Below, one piece after another: positions 42,580 through 52,029 of a DNA stretch of 64,000 nt. Within the stretch, counting starts at the first letter, position 1. Every line of letters begins with the position of its first letter. The notes below the pieces were generated by a model. That model made no database searches. It had not been told where the DNA came from and was given only the letters and a program-made list of their open reading frames with translations. The translations under genes and the position numbers were made by a program. Source of the stretch: Murimonas intestini (GTDB lineage: Bacteria; Bacillota; Clostridia; Lachnospirales; Lachnospiraceae); the NCBI RefSeq assembly GCF_024622195.1, contig NZ_JANKBI010000013.1, forward strand, positions 62,001 through 126,000, given 5' to 3'.

Positions 42580-42952
42580 AATCGATTCTCCACCTTTCAT
42601 CCGTGCAGGGCGTACATAGTGCGTCTCACTCTTAGAAAACCTGCCCGCCGGAGCCATTAAACGGCCTTATTTTAATAAATAATAGCATGATTTTCCACAT
42701 TCTAACGTTTAGGTGGTGAATCTTAAATAATTATTAAACAGTGTCATATCTTCGTCACGCGGACACTTTTATACCGCGCGCAGCTGCGCATACTCCCGGG
42801 GCGCTCTTTATCACGGGAATTAAGTTTCCCTGAAATAATAAAGAGACGCTTCTCCAGTTGGAAAAACGCCCCTTAAATCAAATAAATGTGGGCTGCCCTA
42901 AGGCAGCCCTAAATCGGATATTATGATCTCATGCAACTGTCCGGTTCCACAG
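42580..42952. other. Intergenic region between pgi and the adhesin gene, with hairpins
   Basis: No gene is seen. CTCTTTAT (42804-42811) pairs with ATAAAGAG (42838-42845), enclosing GGGAA/TTCCC. GGGCTGCC-CTAA-GGCAGCCC at 42893-42912 lies about 45 bases after the pgi stop and may help end that transcript, though no T-run follows. The part nearest the adhesin start is AT-rich with a possible -10, TATTAT, on the minus strand near 42678. A long leader is possible. Confidence 0.5.
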
Positions 42953-44302
42953 TTACAATCTCTTCATTAATTCTTCTCTTTCCTTTTCATAACCCGGCTT
43001 CCCGAGCAGCGCAAACATATTCCTCTTATAGCTCTCAACACCCGGCTGGTTAAATGGATTCACTCCCAGAGTATATCCGCTGACACCACATGCAAACTCG
43101 AAGAAATAGAACAGCTCACCTAATGAAAACTCGTCCTGCCTCGGGATGTTGACCATGAGATTTGGCACATTTCCATCCGTATGGGCAAGAATTGTTCCGT
43201 TCATAGCACTCTTATTTACAAAATCCACAGTTTTCCCTGCAAGATAGTTCAGTCCGTCCAGATCAACCGGCTCTTCCCCAATTTTAAGCTCACACTTTGA
43301 CTCTTCTACATTCAATACTGTTTCAAACATGATACGGCTTCCGTCCTGGATAAACTGGCCCATGGAGTGCAGATCTGTTGTAAGGTCTACAGATGCAGGG
43401 AATATTCCCTTCTGGTCTTTTCCTTCGGACTCGCCATATAACTGTTTCCACCATTCGGAGACATAGTGCAGGCTTGGCTCATAATTGGCTAATATTTCGA
43501 CTGTTTTACCTTTTCTTAACAGGATATTGCGGACTGCTGCATACTTAAGTGCATCATTATCCTCAAAATCAGCTTCCAGCGCGCGCTTCCTTCCGGCAGC
43601 TGCCCCATCCATAAGCTTCTGGATGTCCGCACCGCTGACTGCGATTGGCAAAAGGCCGACCGCTGTGAGTACAGAGTAGCGTCCTCCAACATCATCCGGA
43701 ACGACGAAGGTCTCATAGCCTTCCTCAGTAGCCAGGTTTTTAAGAGCTCCTCTGGCCTTGTCTGTCGTTGCGTAGATTCTTTTCGCTGCTTCTGCCTTAC
43801 CATATTTCTTTTCCAGCATCTCTTTAAAAATGCGGAATGCGATTGCCGGTTCAGTAGTGGTCCCTGATTTTGAAATAATATTAACGGAGAAATCTCTGTC
43901 TCCCACAACATCGATCAAGTGTTTTAAGTAGGTACTGCTGATACTGTTTCCTACGTAGTAGATTTCCGGAGTCTTGCGGATTTCTTTAGATACATTGTTA
44001 TAGAAGCTGTGGCGCAAAAATTCAATTGCTGCCCTGGCGCCCAGGTAAGATCCGCCAATACCAATGACCAGCAACACTTCACTGTCGCCCTGAATTTTCT
44101 GCGCTGATTCCTGTATCCTTGCAAACTCTTCCTTATCATAATCCACGGGCAGGTCGATCCATCCTAAAAAGTCATTACCTGCACCGCTCTTACTAACCAG
44201 TTCTTCCTTGGCTGCGGCTACGATCTTTTTCATTGCCTCTACTTCATTGTCGCCAACGAAACAAGATGCCTTTGAATAGTCAAACGTTACTCTTTCACTC
44301 AT
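42953..44302 (-). CDS. pgi: Glucose-6-phosphate isomerase
   Basis: This glycolytic enzyme interconverts glucose-6-P and fructose-6-P. The 449-residue protein has the SIS-type fold with GIGGSYLGARA, SKSGTTTEPA, VVPDDVGGRYSVLTAVGLLP (PGI signature 1) and the C-terminal VNPFNQPGVESYK region containing the catalytic Lys. The start is ATG 44302 with AAAGGAG upstream; the frame extends seven codons further without a ribosome site. Confidence 0.96.
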   Translation of the reverse strand: MSERVTFDYSKASCFVGDNEVEAMKKIVAAAKEELVSKSGAGNDFLGWIDLPVDYDKEEFARIQESAQKIQGDSEVLLVIGIGGSYLGARAAIEFLRHSFYNNVSKEIRKTPEIYYVGNSISSTYLKHLIDVVGDRDFSVNIISKSGTTTEPAIAFRIFKEMLEKKYGKAEAAKRIYATTDKARGALKNLATEEGYETFVVPDDVGGRYSVLTAVGLLPIAVSGADIQKLMDGAAAGRKRALEADFEDNDALKYAAVRNILLRKGKTVEILANYEPSLHYVSEWWKQLYGESEGKDQKGIFPASVDLTTDLHSMGQFIQDGSRIMFETVLNVEESKCELKIGEEPVDLDGLNYLAGKTVDFVNKSAMNGTILAHTDGNVPNLMVNIPRQDEFSLGELFYFFEFACGVSGYTLGVNPFNQPGVESYKRNMFALLGKPGYEKEREELMKRL

Positions 44303-44442
44303 AATATCCGCTCCTTTAATCAAAGTATTTTTTGATTTCTTTCGTCACTGTTCAGCCATCGTAAGAAAAATTTTCCTTTCCTGATCTGCATAACTGAATA
44401 GTCACCCTTTCTTCACAATTCTATCAAAATTATACTACTTTA

Positions 44443-45441
44443 TCAAGATAAAAATTCTTTGAGCACCTCCCTGATAATCCGCTCCTGTTCAGCAGGCTGC
44501 ATCTGCTTTAAGATTTCCGTGTTGCGCTGCTTTTCCTTTTCCCGTTCCGCCGCACTTTCACTTACCCCTTCCTTTAACCTGGATAGATTTTCCTTCAGTT
44601 CACGCTTGTCCCGCTGGGCCTTTGTCTCAGCTTGCTTTCTGGCCCTCCTGGACATGACAGTCACATTCTTAGACTGCGCTGCCGCCACCTCTTCTTTCGG
44701 CGCCTTACGGGGGACGGCCTCCTCCGGTGCCGGTTCTTCTTTGAAGGCAAAGTCCTCCTCACTCAAAGAAGATTTTCTCATAAACAGTCCTTCCCGCAGG
44801 GACGGACCCTTTTGGACAAGCGGTATCTCTTCCTCCCTGGCTGCTTCCTTTACAGCAGCCGTCTCTTTTAAGACAGGATCCGCATTCTTTCCTTTATTCA
44901 AAACAGGGTTGGTCACTTCGACCTCCTGGTGGCGATTAGAAATGCCGGAATTCTCCAGATAGTCTTCCAGCTCAGTAATAAGAAATCTTTCTTTATATCT
45001 TACATCAGAAAGCCCGTAGATAACGGCCAGCAGAAGACAGGTGGCTGCTGCTCCCCACAAATAATTCTGCTGTATCTGTGCCGCATAATTCATAGTACCG
45101 CTGAGATAATAGCCGGCTATGCCAAGCGCTGCACATATTATAAAAGAGGCTCCCCCGATCCTTTTATAACTGTGAAGGCTCATACCCATGCATTGGTATT
45201 CAATAAGGCTCTTCTGAATAAATGCCCTTGCGTTCATCTCCCCGCTGTTCATCCGCCGTACCGTTCCAAACCGCTGTCGGAATTGCTTTATGAATTTCCC
45301 CCGCGGCAGTTCAGTGCTCTGGGCGTCTCGTATCATCCTATCATATAGGTTGTTCAGCACCAGCTGGCTGATCACCCCTAATAAACAGATAACTCCCATT
45401 GCGTAAAGAAACATGTTTTGTTGCAGAATTGTTTGTAACAT
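44443..45441 (-). CDS. Hypothetical membrane protein with coiled-coil tail
   Basis: The 332-residue protein has one N-terminal helix (about residues 9-29, FLYAMGVICLLGVISQLVL), two more close together (about 94-112 and 126-145), then a long charged C-terminal half rich in Glu, Lys and Ala with heptad-like stretches (RRARKQAETKAQRDKRELKE). I do not recognise a named family. It lies between mtnN and pgi on the same strand. A role as a membrane-bound scaffold is only a guess. Confidence 0.75.
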   Translation of the reverse strand: MLQTILQQNMFLYAMGVICLLGVISQLVLNNLYDRMIRDAQSTELPRGKFIKQFRQRFGTVRRMNSGEMNARAFIQKSLIEYQCMGMSLHSYKRIGGASFIICAALGIAGYYLSGTMNYAAQIQQNYLWGAAATCLLLAVIYGLSDVRYKERFLITELEDYLENSGISNRHQEVEVTNPVLNKGKNADPVLKETAAVKEAAREEEIPLVQKGPSLREGLFMRKSSLSEEDFAFKEEPAPEEAVPRKAPKEEVAAAQSKNVTVMSRRARKQAETKAQRDKRELKENLSRLKEGVSESAAEREKEKQRNTEILKQMQPAEQERIIREVLKEFLS

Positions 45442-45526
45442 ATGAATCCCCCTTCTTGGATTTAGTTTTTCGATTCGCCATCATTATAGCGGATTACCTG
45501 GGGTTTGAAAAGCAGATTTGTTCGAC

Positions 45527-45564
45527 AAAAAAAGCCCGCAAGTGGCTTATTTACGGGCTTTTTT
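45527..45564. terminator. Bidirectional terminator after mtnN
   Basis: AAAAAAGCCCG pairs with CGGGCTTTTTT over a 15-nt loop, about 40 bases past the mtnN stop. T-runs occur on both strands. Confidence 0.85.
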
Positions 45565-45603
45565 AACGATGAGGCTCTTCACGTAAACCTCTTTTAGATT
45601 TTC

Positions 45604-46305
45604 CTAAACATCCTTCTCCAGAAGGCCTTTTACCAGCCTGACACTATGCCTTACAGCCAGCTTCTCGAACTCGGGATAGTCCATATTTGCGCTGTCATCG
45701 GCCTTATCAGAAATTGCCCGAAGCACTACAAAAGGCACTCCGTTTAAGTATGCTGCCTGGGCAATCGCTGCCCCCTCCATCTCGGTACAGCAGCCGTTAA
45801 AATTTGTCGCAATCTTTTTCTTGATTTCTTTGTCACAGATGAACTGGTCACCGCTTACGATTCTACCTGAGATGGCCTTAATATCAGGATTAACCTCTTC
45901 ACAAACCTTCTTGGCCAGCTCCGCAAGGCCTTTATCTGCCTCAATAGAGAAGATTTCCATCTGCGGAACCTGTCCCAGCGGATACCCAAAGGCTGTACAA
46001 TCCACATCATGCTGTACCAGATCTGTAGATACAACAACATCTCCGATATTGATAGACGCCTGAAGAGAACCTGCGATTCCTGTATTGATGATCGCATCCA
46101 CATGGAAATCATCTGCCAGTATCTGGGTGCACACAGCTGCATTCACCTTTCCTATGCCGCTTTTTACCACTACAGCGTTTCTTCCATATAGAGTACCTTC
46201 CACAAATTCCATTCCGGCTTTCTTAACCCTGCGCTCTACAGCCATATCCTTTTTAAGGATCTCCACTTCCACTTCCATGGCTCCGATAATTCCAAATTTA
46301 TTCAT
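45604..46305 (-). CDS. mtnN: 5'-methylthioadenosine/S-adenosylhomocysteine nucleosidase
   Basis: This enzyme removes adenine from MTA and SAH, linking the methyl cycle to purine salvage and to AI-2 precursor formation. The 233-residue protein has GAMEVEVEILK (catalytic Glu near residue 12), NTGIAGSL, CTEMEGAAIAQ with the ribose-binding Glu, and RAISDKAD with the catalytic Asp. ATG 46305 follows a TTGGAGG site and the promoter is clear. Confidence 0.95.
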   Translation of the reverse strand: MNKFGIIGAMEVEVEILKKDMAVERRVKKAGMEFVEGTLYGRNAVVVKSGIGKVNAAVCTQILADDFHVDAIINTGIAGSLQASINIGDVVVSTDLVQHDVDCTAFGYPLGQVPQMEIFSIEADKGLAELAKKVCEEVNPDIKAISGRIVSGDQFICDKEIKKKIATNFNGCCTEMEGAAIAQAAYLNGVPFVVLRAISDKADDSANMDYPEFEKLAVRHSVRLVKGLLEKDV

Positions 46306-46339
46306 CCTTGTCTTCCTCCAACCTTATGTTTACTGACTT

Positions 46340-46368
46340 ATTTTATCCCATTTGCAGTAAAATCACAA
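46340..46368 (-). promoter_or_regulatory. Promoter of mtnN
   Basis: On the minus strand TTGTGA (46363-46368) and TAAAAT (46340-46345) are separated by 17 nt. The element lies between the start codon and dispersed repeat copy C. Confidence 0.65.
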
Positions 46369-46382
46369 GGGAAAGACTTATT

Positions 46383-46488
46383 GTTACTGTTCACACTTCA
46401 CCATCCCGAGGGCCGCAGCGCGAAACGGCGGTTTTTGCCGTTTCTGTGCATCGCGGAGCGTGTTACTGGTCACGGAGTAAACAGTAAC
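46383..46488 (+). repeat. MITE-like dispersed repeat, copy C
   Basis: This 106-bp element starts GTTACTGTTCACAC and ends GAGTAAACAGTAAC. It keeps the core GCAGCGCGAAACGGCGG and TTTCTGTGCATCGCGGAGCG and is about 37 bp shorter than copy A, having lost the second hairpin. Its right 19 bases overlap the 3' end of the DUF4965 gene. Confidence 0.8.
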
Positions 46489-48452
46489 CTTTCTTTTAAG
46501 AGCGGCATAAACAGCCCTCCCTGTACGCTTCTGTTCTGGAAGCTGATCTCATCACCTGAACAGGAATCATACCAGTCTGAAAACGGAACACGGCTCTTTG
46601 TCTCTCTTAAGTATCTGGCTACAGGGGCAGCCAGCTCCCTCATCTCTTCCTTATCCGATGTAAGGCAGGCAGTCCAGAGTATCCAGTCTGATTTCGTATA
46701 TGTCTGCCTGTTGTCCAGGGGCATTCCGAATTTATTCATTTTTTCTTTATACCAGCTGACTTCCCCGGCAAATATATCCTCAGAAAACAGATGGCTGCCA
46801 AAAAGCAGGTCCCAGACAAGATTATACTTCAGCCCCCAGCTCTCAGGGCTTCCAAAAGCAAGAACAGTATGGTTTCCCTGTACGGCCCGTTTTGTCCAGC
46901 TCTCTGACATCTCCTTCGCCCTCTTCTCATACCATTTGGCTTCCTCACCCCTGCCTGACATACTCAGCAGAATGGACCATGCCTGTACTCCCAGGATAGC
47001 TTTTGCCGCCAGATTAGCATTGTGGGCCAGATGCCCGGCAAAGTCATCTGTACAGAGCTGTTCTCCCGGGTCTTCCCCGAATCGCAGAAGATAGGACACC
47101 CATTTTTCCAGCAGGTCCATTTCTGCCTCCACAAATCCTGTATTCCCGTCCATAATGCTGACTGCTGCCGCCATTATAAGCATATCCCCGCACTCTTCCA
47201 CGGGCATCTGCATATCCAGGCTGTAGATGTCCTCTCCTTTTGGATAATTATAGTACATGGGAAATACAAGCCCTTCGTGCGGCTCCCTGTACCCGTATTC
47301 TTCCTTAACGCCGTATACCTGTCCGGAGGCATATGGATAACGCCCTACATCGTGCGGTGCAAAATCAAATTTCCACACAGGCATTCTGGCAAACTTAAAT
47401 ACAGGTCGCATCATTCCTTTCACATATTCTGTATTATATAGAAGAAACAGCGGCATAGATGGATAGCTCACGTCCACAGTGCCGATACACCCATTAGAGA
47501 AGCATTCTTTAGACAGAAACAGGACATTTCCCTGAGTGTCCTCCACCAGCTTGTGAGCGGCGATGGCCTGACGGTAGGCAAGAGCACAGATCCGTACATA
47601 ATCCTCACCTATAGCCGACTCTGCCTGCTCCATCAATCTGTCCTCAAACAGGCTGCATTTCTGGGCTGCTGCTCCATGCTCCTGTATTGATATGCCTATC
47701 ACATCCAGGATCGTCCTGCCGCCTTTCGTCCATATGCCCCTCAATACATCGCCAAAATACATAACAGATGCCATATCATCATATGCAGCTGCAAAAAAAC
47801 TCTCTGTCCCTGCCGTGTCTGCTTTTAGCTCAAAGGATACCTTTAGTGTACTTCTGTCATCTTCATTATTATATGTAACTTCTCCGCCAGGCTGAGCTGC
47901 CATATACAAATATCCCCAGTCAATAGTCACATCATCTCCGCTGTGTCCAAGAGGCGTCTGGCGTATCTGCCCCATCCAGGCGGCGTTAAAGCCGGCCGCT
48001 CTGTGGACTCCTCCTGTCATATCTTTTTTAAGAGGGCCATCATAGCAGAATCCCTCATCCATTGTAAATACCAGAACGCATCCATGATCAGCTCCGTCTG
48101 TGGATCTTACAGCTGCCTCTACATATGTACAGGGCCTTGATACAAGTTCCATATCAGTGAGCAGTAAGGGAGACAAAAACCTGATTTCCAGCTGTATCCC
48201 CTCTCCCTCAAATCTGTAAACAGAAGACGTGGGCCTGATCTCAAGACCAGTCTGTTCCAGATGTGGACAAGTCTCATCTCTGCCCATGAATACCCTCTTC
48301 ACACCGTCTATTGTTATATATCCCATCATCTTCTTCACTTTGCCTGTCCAGTGGCAGGTATCCGCGCTGTACAGCTCATCAGCCGGTGACCACAGTGAAA
48401 AATAAGGATCACTTGTAATCAGCGGGACGCTGGGAACTCTCTCCATTTTCAT
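46470..48452 (-). CDS. DUF5127/DUF4965/DUF1793 (glutaminase A-like) protein
   Basis: The 660-residue protein starts with PLITSDPYFSLWSPADELY, typical of the DUF4964/DUF5127 N-terminal beta-sandwich, and continues with the (alpha/alpha)6-barrel-like DUF4965 and DUF1793 parts (CTDDFAGHLAHNANLAAKAI, MPLDNRQTYTKSDWILW). Fungal relatives are annotated as glutaminases, but in gut bacteria the family is usually found with carbohydrate genes, and a glycosidase role is plausible. No signal peptide is seen. It follows the GH116 gene by 18 bases. Its last residues LLFTP and stop codon are encoded by the terminal repeat of copy C. Confidence 0.8.
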   Translation of the reverse strand: MKMERVPSVPLITSDPYFSLWSPADELYSADTCHWTGKVKKMMGYITIDGVKRVFMGRDETCPHLEQTGLEIRPTSSVYRFEGEGIQLEIRFLSPLLLTDMELVSRPCTYVEAAVRSTDGADHGCVLVFTMDEGFCYDGPLKKDMTGGVHRAAGFNAAWMGQIRQTPLGHSGDDVTIDWGYLYMAAQPGGEVTYNNEDDRSTLKVSFELKADTAGTESFFAAAYDDMASVMYFGDVLRGIWTKGGRTILDVIGISIQEHGAAAQKCSLFEDRLMEQAESAIGEDYVRICALAYRQAIAAHKLVEDTQGNVLFLSKECFSNGCIGTVDVSYPSMPLFLLYNTEYVKGMMRPVFKFARMPVWKFDFAPHDVGRYPYASGQVYGVKEEYGYREPHEGLVFPMYYNYPKGEDIYSLDMQMPVEECGDMLIMAAAVSIMDGNTGFVEAEMDLLEKWVSYLLRFGEDPGEQLCTDDFAGHLAHNANLAAKAILGVQAWSILLSMSGRGEEAKWYEKRAKEMSESWTKRAVQGNHTVLAFGSPESWGLKYNLVWDLLFGSHLFSEDIFAGEVSWYKEKMNKFGMPLDNRQTYTKSDWILWTACLTSDKEEMRELAAPVARYLRETKSRVPFSDWYDSCSGDEISFQNRSVQGGLFMPLLKERLLFTP

Positions 48453-48470
48453 TCCGTATTATCTCCTTTA

Positions 48471-51125
48471 TCAGATATTGTAACTGTTTTGTATAACCAG
48501 CCTGTCTCTTTCCTCCAACACCAGCTCACCATCAAAAGAGCAGACTCCTCCCGCTTCTAAACATACAGGAATGTCTTCCAGGCCTTTTCTGCCATCCTGG
48601 TACCTGCCTGCCGATATGCTCTCTTTCTCCAGGAAAGGAAGGATCATCTTCTTAAGCTTAAGGCCTCCCCACAGCACCTGGATACTGCAGCCCTCTGCAG
48701 TTTTTTCAAATATTCCCCAGGCTGAGTCCACACTCCAGAAGGAAGTAAATTCTTCTCCCGGCTGCTTTGGATCAAACCCGATAGTTTTTCCGTACATATC
48801 ATATGTAAAGCCGCTGATAGAAGGAATCAGTGCAAAGCTGGCCATTGATCTGGCGTAATTGCTGCCGCACTCAAATTCATTCCATGGGTTCCTCTTTTCT
48901 CCGTCAAACCGTTCTCTCACCGCCCTGACGATCTCAAACCCTTCCTCCAGAAGCCCTTCCTGTATCATATGGCTGGCCGCCTGGTATTCCATGCCGCACA
49001 TGACTTCATTGCTGTATGTCATGGGTATTGCCGGCTGCCTCTTATTCCCTGGCCAGGCACATACACGTACACCGCCCTCATCATTCATACAGTAGATCCT
49101 TGCTGCATTAAATTCATTTCTGGCGCTCTTCTTAAAATTATATTTATAGACTGCGCCAAGCGCCTGCTTCACCTGTCTCCTGTCAAAGACATCCCCAAGC
49201 CCGCAGAGATTGGCATGCCATTGTCCGATCACCTGATCCACTGAAGAGCCGTTTGCAATCTGGTACTTGATCTCCTCAGACTCCTGATTCCAATAAGCAT
49301 CCACAGAATCTTTCCCCACAAGCGGCTTTCCTTCATTATATTTCTCAAGGATGGACTTATCCTTCAGATCCACCTGCTGCTGATAATATTCACCGTTAAA
49401 CAGATGCGTATCCGACCAGGCCATACCTTTTTTAAACAGTTCCTCATACAGCTGCGCCTCCTCCTCGTGCCCAAGGATATGAGCGATCCTGGAACCTGCT
49501 TTCAGCGCCGCCTGATAAAAACCATTCAGCCATGAACTGGGGCCGAACATTTCCATGTCAAGTGTGTGGTGCTGCCTGCCCTCCATGACACCGTCCATGT
49601 CGGCATCCCACTTATCTTCATTTGACGGCGCCCAGGCAAATTCCAGCGACTTTTTGACAGCCTCCCATTTTCCCTCCAGCCATTTAATATCCCCGCACAG
49701 CCTGAAGTCCCGGTAAACCTTGATCACTCCGCCCATCTGCCCGTCAACGCAGGCCCTGAAATCATATCTGGAGCGTCCCAGAGGCAGCATCAGCCTGAAA
49801 GAGACACTTCCATCCTCTCTCTGGCTGTACTTGTATTCCAGGTCACGCATGGACCTCTCCAGCTTCGGAAACAAAAAAGGCAGGGCATATGCATAATTCC
49901 ATACATGGGAGCATGAGCCTTCACAGCAGCCGCTGTCCGGGCTGCAGCCCTCAAATCCATAAAAAGAACCATCTTCCAGCCTCAGGCATGTAGCAGTCTT
50001 TAGTATAGACATATTGGCGCTAACGGCTTCCAGACAGTAGTCCGGCAGGCTTGTCTTATACAGTGTATCCTTAAAAAGCTTAGTCTGCCCGTACAGCCTT
50101 TTCCAGTTCTCCAGAGAATATCTGCTGCATTCATATGCATTTTCAAACATAGACGCATAATAATTTTTCCACTGCCTCTGTTCTTCTCTGACCTCACTGG
50201 GATTCCAGTAATTACAGCAGTTGGGGAAGTACCAGCTGAACACAAATCGTACAGCCCCGCTCTGTCCCCCCTCAAGCTTCAGGTGAGCAGCCAGCGTTGC
50301 CATATCTTCCCCATCCAGCCGGGCCTTGGCACTCCTCTCCCTGTCATCCTCACTGTAATGCCTGTTTTTCAGCGGGCCCGGCCTGTGAATGTCGTCCCAG
50401 AAGGTCTGCAGGCTGTCGAACCACTGGGCTCTGTACCAGTATTCCTGGCAGCTTACCTCTCCGGCATCCGTGGCCAGACAGAAGTTTCCAAAGAGCAGGT
50501 CATCCTTTTTTGCCGTATCAGATGTCATCTCCACTGATTTTAACTTCCCCTCCTCCCTGAACCTGTTTCTTGTGGTCCCAAATGGAAGAAGGTTATTTAC
50601 AGAGAAATATGCTGTATAGTCCAGCACTTTATCTGTGGTATTCTCAAATTCAATTTCAAAAAATGCTGCCGGAAGGGAGGAGTCCCTGTCATTTTGCGGT
50701 ATAAACGGATTAAATGCACGCAGCTTCACATGTCCCGGAAAATACTCATCCCGAAAATCCATCTCCGCAAATGGAAATTCTCCCGCAAATTCTGTATCCT
50801 TAAAGTGGGGAACTCCGGCCATCAGCCCCCTGTAAGGGCCAAACCCATAACCAAATCCGCCGTTCCCCCGCTCTATATTAACAGTCTCACCTCCTATGGC
50901 GCTGCCAATATAATCCCCCTGCAGAACTCTTACATCCCGCACACTTCCATTCTCCTCTGCCCTGACGCAGATATTTGTAAAGCCGTTCACGGAGCCCTTA
51001 AAAGGCCTGTTAAAGATTTCCCAGTCTACAAGGCTTCCGTTTCCCGCAAGTCCGATGGAACCTGTCCCTATACCGCCCAGCGGGAAAGAGATCAGTTTTG
51101 TCTTATTTCCTTTATATGTCTTCAT
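48471..51125 (-). CDS. Glycoside hydrolase family 116 (GBA2-like beta-glycosidase)
   Basis: The 884-residue protein has the N-terminal beta-sandwich of GH116 (FPLGGIGTGSIGLAGNGSL near the start) and a C-terminal (alpha/alpha)6 barrel. The motif CSHVWNYAYALPFLFP is typical. The likely nucleophile is Glu525 in LDMEMFGPSSW and the acid/base Asp630 in SVDQVIGQWHANL, by alignment in memory with TxGH116 (Glu441/Asp593). Family members cleave beta-glucosides, beta-xylosides or beta-GlcNAc; the substrate is not readable here. No signal peptide, so it acts in the cytoplasm on imported glycosides. ATG 51125 has AGGAGG six bases upstream. Confidence 0.9.
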   Translation of the reverse strand: MKTYKGNKTKLISFPLGGIGTGSIGLAGNGSLVDWEIFNRPFKGSVNGFTNICVRAEENGSVRDVRVLQGDYIGSAIGGETVNIERGNGGFGYGFGPYRGLMAGVPHFKDTEFAGEFPFAEMDFRDEYFPGHVKLRAFNPFIPQNDRDSSLPAAFFEIEFENTTDKVLDYTAYFSVNNLLPFGTTRNRFREEGKLKSVEMTSDTAKKDDLLFGNFCLATDAGEVSCQEYWYRAQWFDSLQTFWDDIHRPGPLKNRHYSEDDRERSAKARLDGEDMATLAAHLKLEGGQSGAVRFVFSWYFPNCCNYWNPSEVREEQRQWKNYYASMFENAYECSRYSLENWKRLYGQTKLFKDTLYKTSLPDYCLEAVSANMSILKTATCLRLEDGSFYGFEGCSPDSGCCEGSCSHVWNYAYALPFLFPKLERSMRDLEYKYSQREDGSVSFRLMLPLGRSRYDFRACVDGQMGGVIKVYRDFRLCGDIKWLEGKWEAVKKSLEFAWAPSNEDKWDADMDGVMEGRQHHTLDMEMFGPSSWLNGFYQAALKAGSRIAHILGHEEEAQLYEELFKKGMAWSDTHLFNGEYYQQQVDLKDKSILEKYNEGKPLVGKDSVDAYWNQESEEIKYQIANGSSVDQVIGQWHANLCGLGDVFDRRQVKQALGAVYKYNFKKSARNEFNAARIYCMNDEGGVRVCAWPGNKRQPAIPMTYSNEVMCGMEYQAASHMIQEGLLEEGFEIVRAVRERFDGEKRNPWNEFECGSNYARSMASFALIPSISGFTYDMYGKTIGFDPKQPGEEFTSFWSVDSAWGIFEKTAEGCSIQVLWGGLKLKKMILPFLEKESISAGRYQDGRKGLEDIPVCLEAGGVCSFDGELVLEERDRLVIQNSYNI

Positions 51126-51174
51126 TCTGTCCTCCTGTTTACTTAATATCCTATCCATACAAAGCGCACATGTT

Positions 51175-52017
51175 TTATCCCTTGACACCTGCACTCAGGG
51201 ACATTGACTGCAGAAAGTATTTCTGTGCAAACAGGTATAAAAGGAATGTAGGGATCATGGCTATACATGCGGCGGCCAGGATAGGCCCCAGCTGGAACCC
51301 TCCATAAGCTCCCTGGAGCAGCTGCAGGCCCGCAGTGAGGGGCATCTTTTCCACATCATTGAATACAATTGTCGGCCACAGAAAATCATTCCACACACTT
51401 GTAAAGCTGAAAAGGGCTACAACAGTCAGGACCGGCTTTAACATGGGCAGTATCACCATTGTGAATATCCTCCACTCGCCGGCTCCGTCTATTCTGGCGG
51501 CCTCATCAAACTCCTTTGGGATTCCCAGTGAAAACTGGCGTACCAGGAATATATTTGTCACGGCGCCCAGGCCGGGTATAATCATCGCCATTGCATTATT
51601 CACCCAGTCAAATACAGATATGATCTTGTAGAGAGGAATAATATTTATGACACTGGGGAACAGTGAAATAGCCATGATTGTATAGAAAAGCTGGTCCCTG
51701 TATTTAAATTTGAGTCTGGAATATCCATACGCTGTCAGGGAGACAATAATGATGGATAAAACAGCTACCGTAACGGCCATGAACATGGAATTCAGAAACC
51801 ATCTCACAATAGGGGCGTTATCCGTGTTCTGCAGGATATTTATATAGTTCTCCGTTGTCCACACCTTTGGCAGAAAACCGAATCCCTTTGTCTTGATCTC
51901 TGTTTCTGTCTTAAACGAGGTAAAAACTGCCCAGACGATGGGCAGAACCCATACCGCCGCAACCAGGGTCAGAATTGTACATGATGCCCATCTTGATGCC
52001 CTTGTCTTTTTCTTCAT
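51175..52017 (-). CDS. Carbohydrate ABC transporter permease (MalG-like)
   Basis: The 280-residue permease has six helices and the EAA loop FDEAARIDGAGEWRIFTMVI. It works with the preceding permease and lipoprotein. It lies about 50 bases before the GH116 start, in one operon. No ATPase is encoded; a shared CUT1 ATPase elsewhere is expected. Confidence 0.9.
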   Translation of the reverse strand: MKKKTRASRWASCTILTLVAAVWVLPIVWAVFTSFKTETEIKTKGFGFLPKVWTTENYINILQNTDNAPIVRWFLNSMFMAVTVAVLSIIIVSLTAYGYSRLKFKYRDQLFYTIMAISLFPSVINIIPLYKIISVFDWVNNAMAMIIPGLGAVTNIFLVRQFSLGIPKEFDEAARIDGAGEWRIFTMVILPMLKPVLTVVALFSFTSVWNDFLWPTIVFNDVEKMPLTAGLQLLQGAYGGFQLGPILAAACIAMIPTFLLYLFAQKYFLQSMSLSAGVKG

Positions 52018-52029
52018 GATCTTCTCCCC

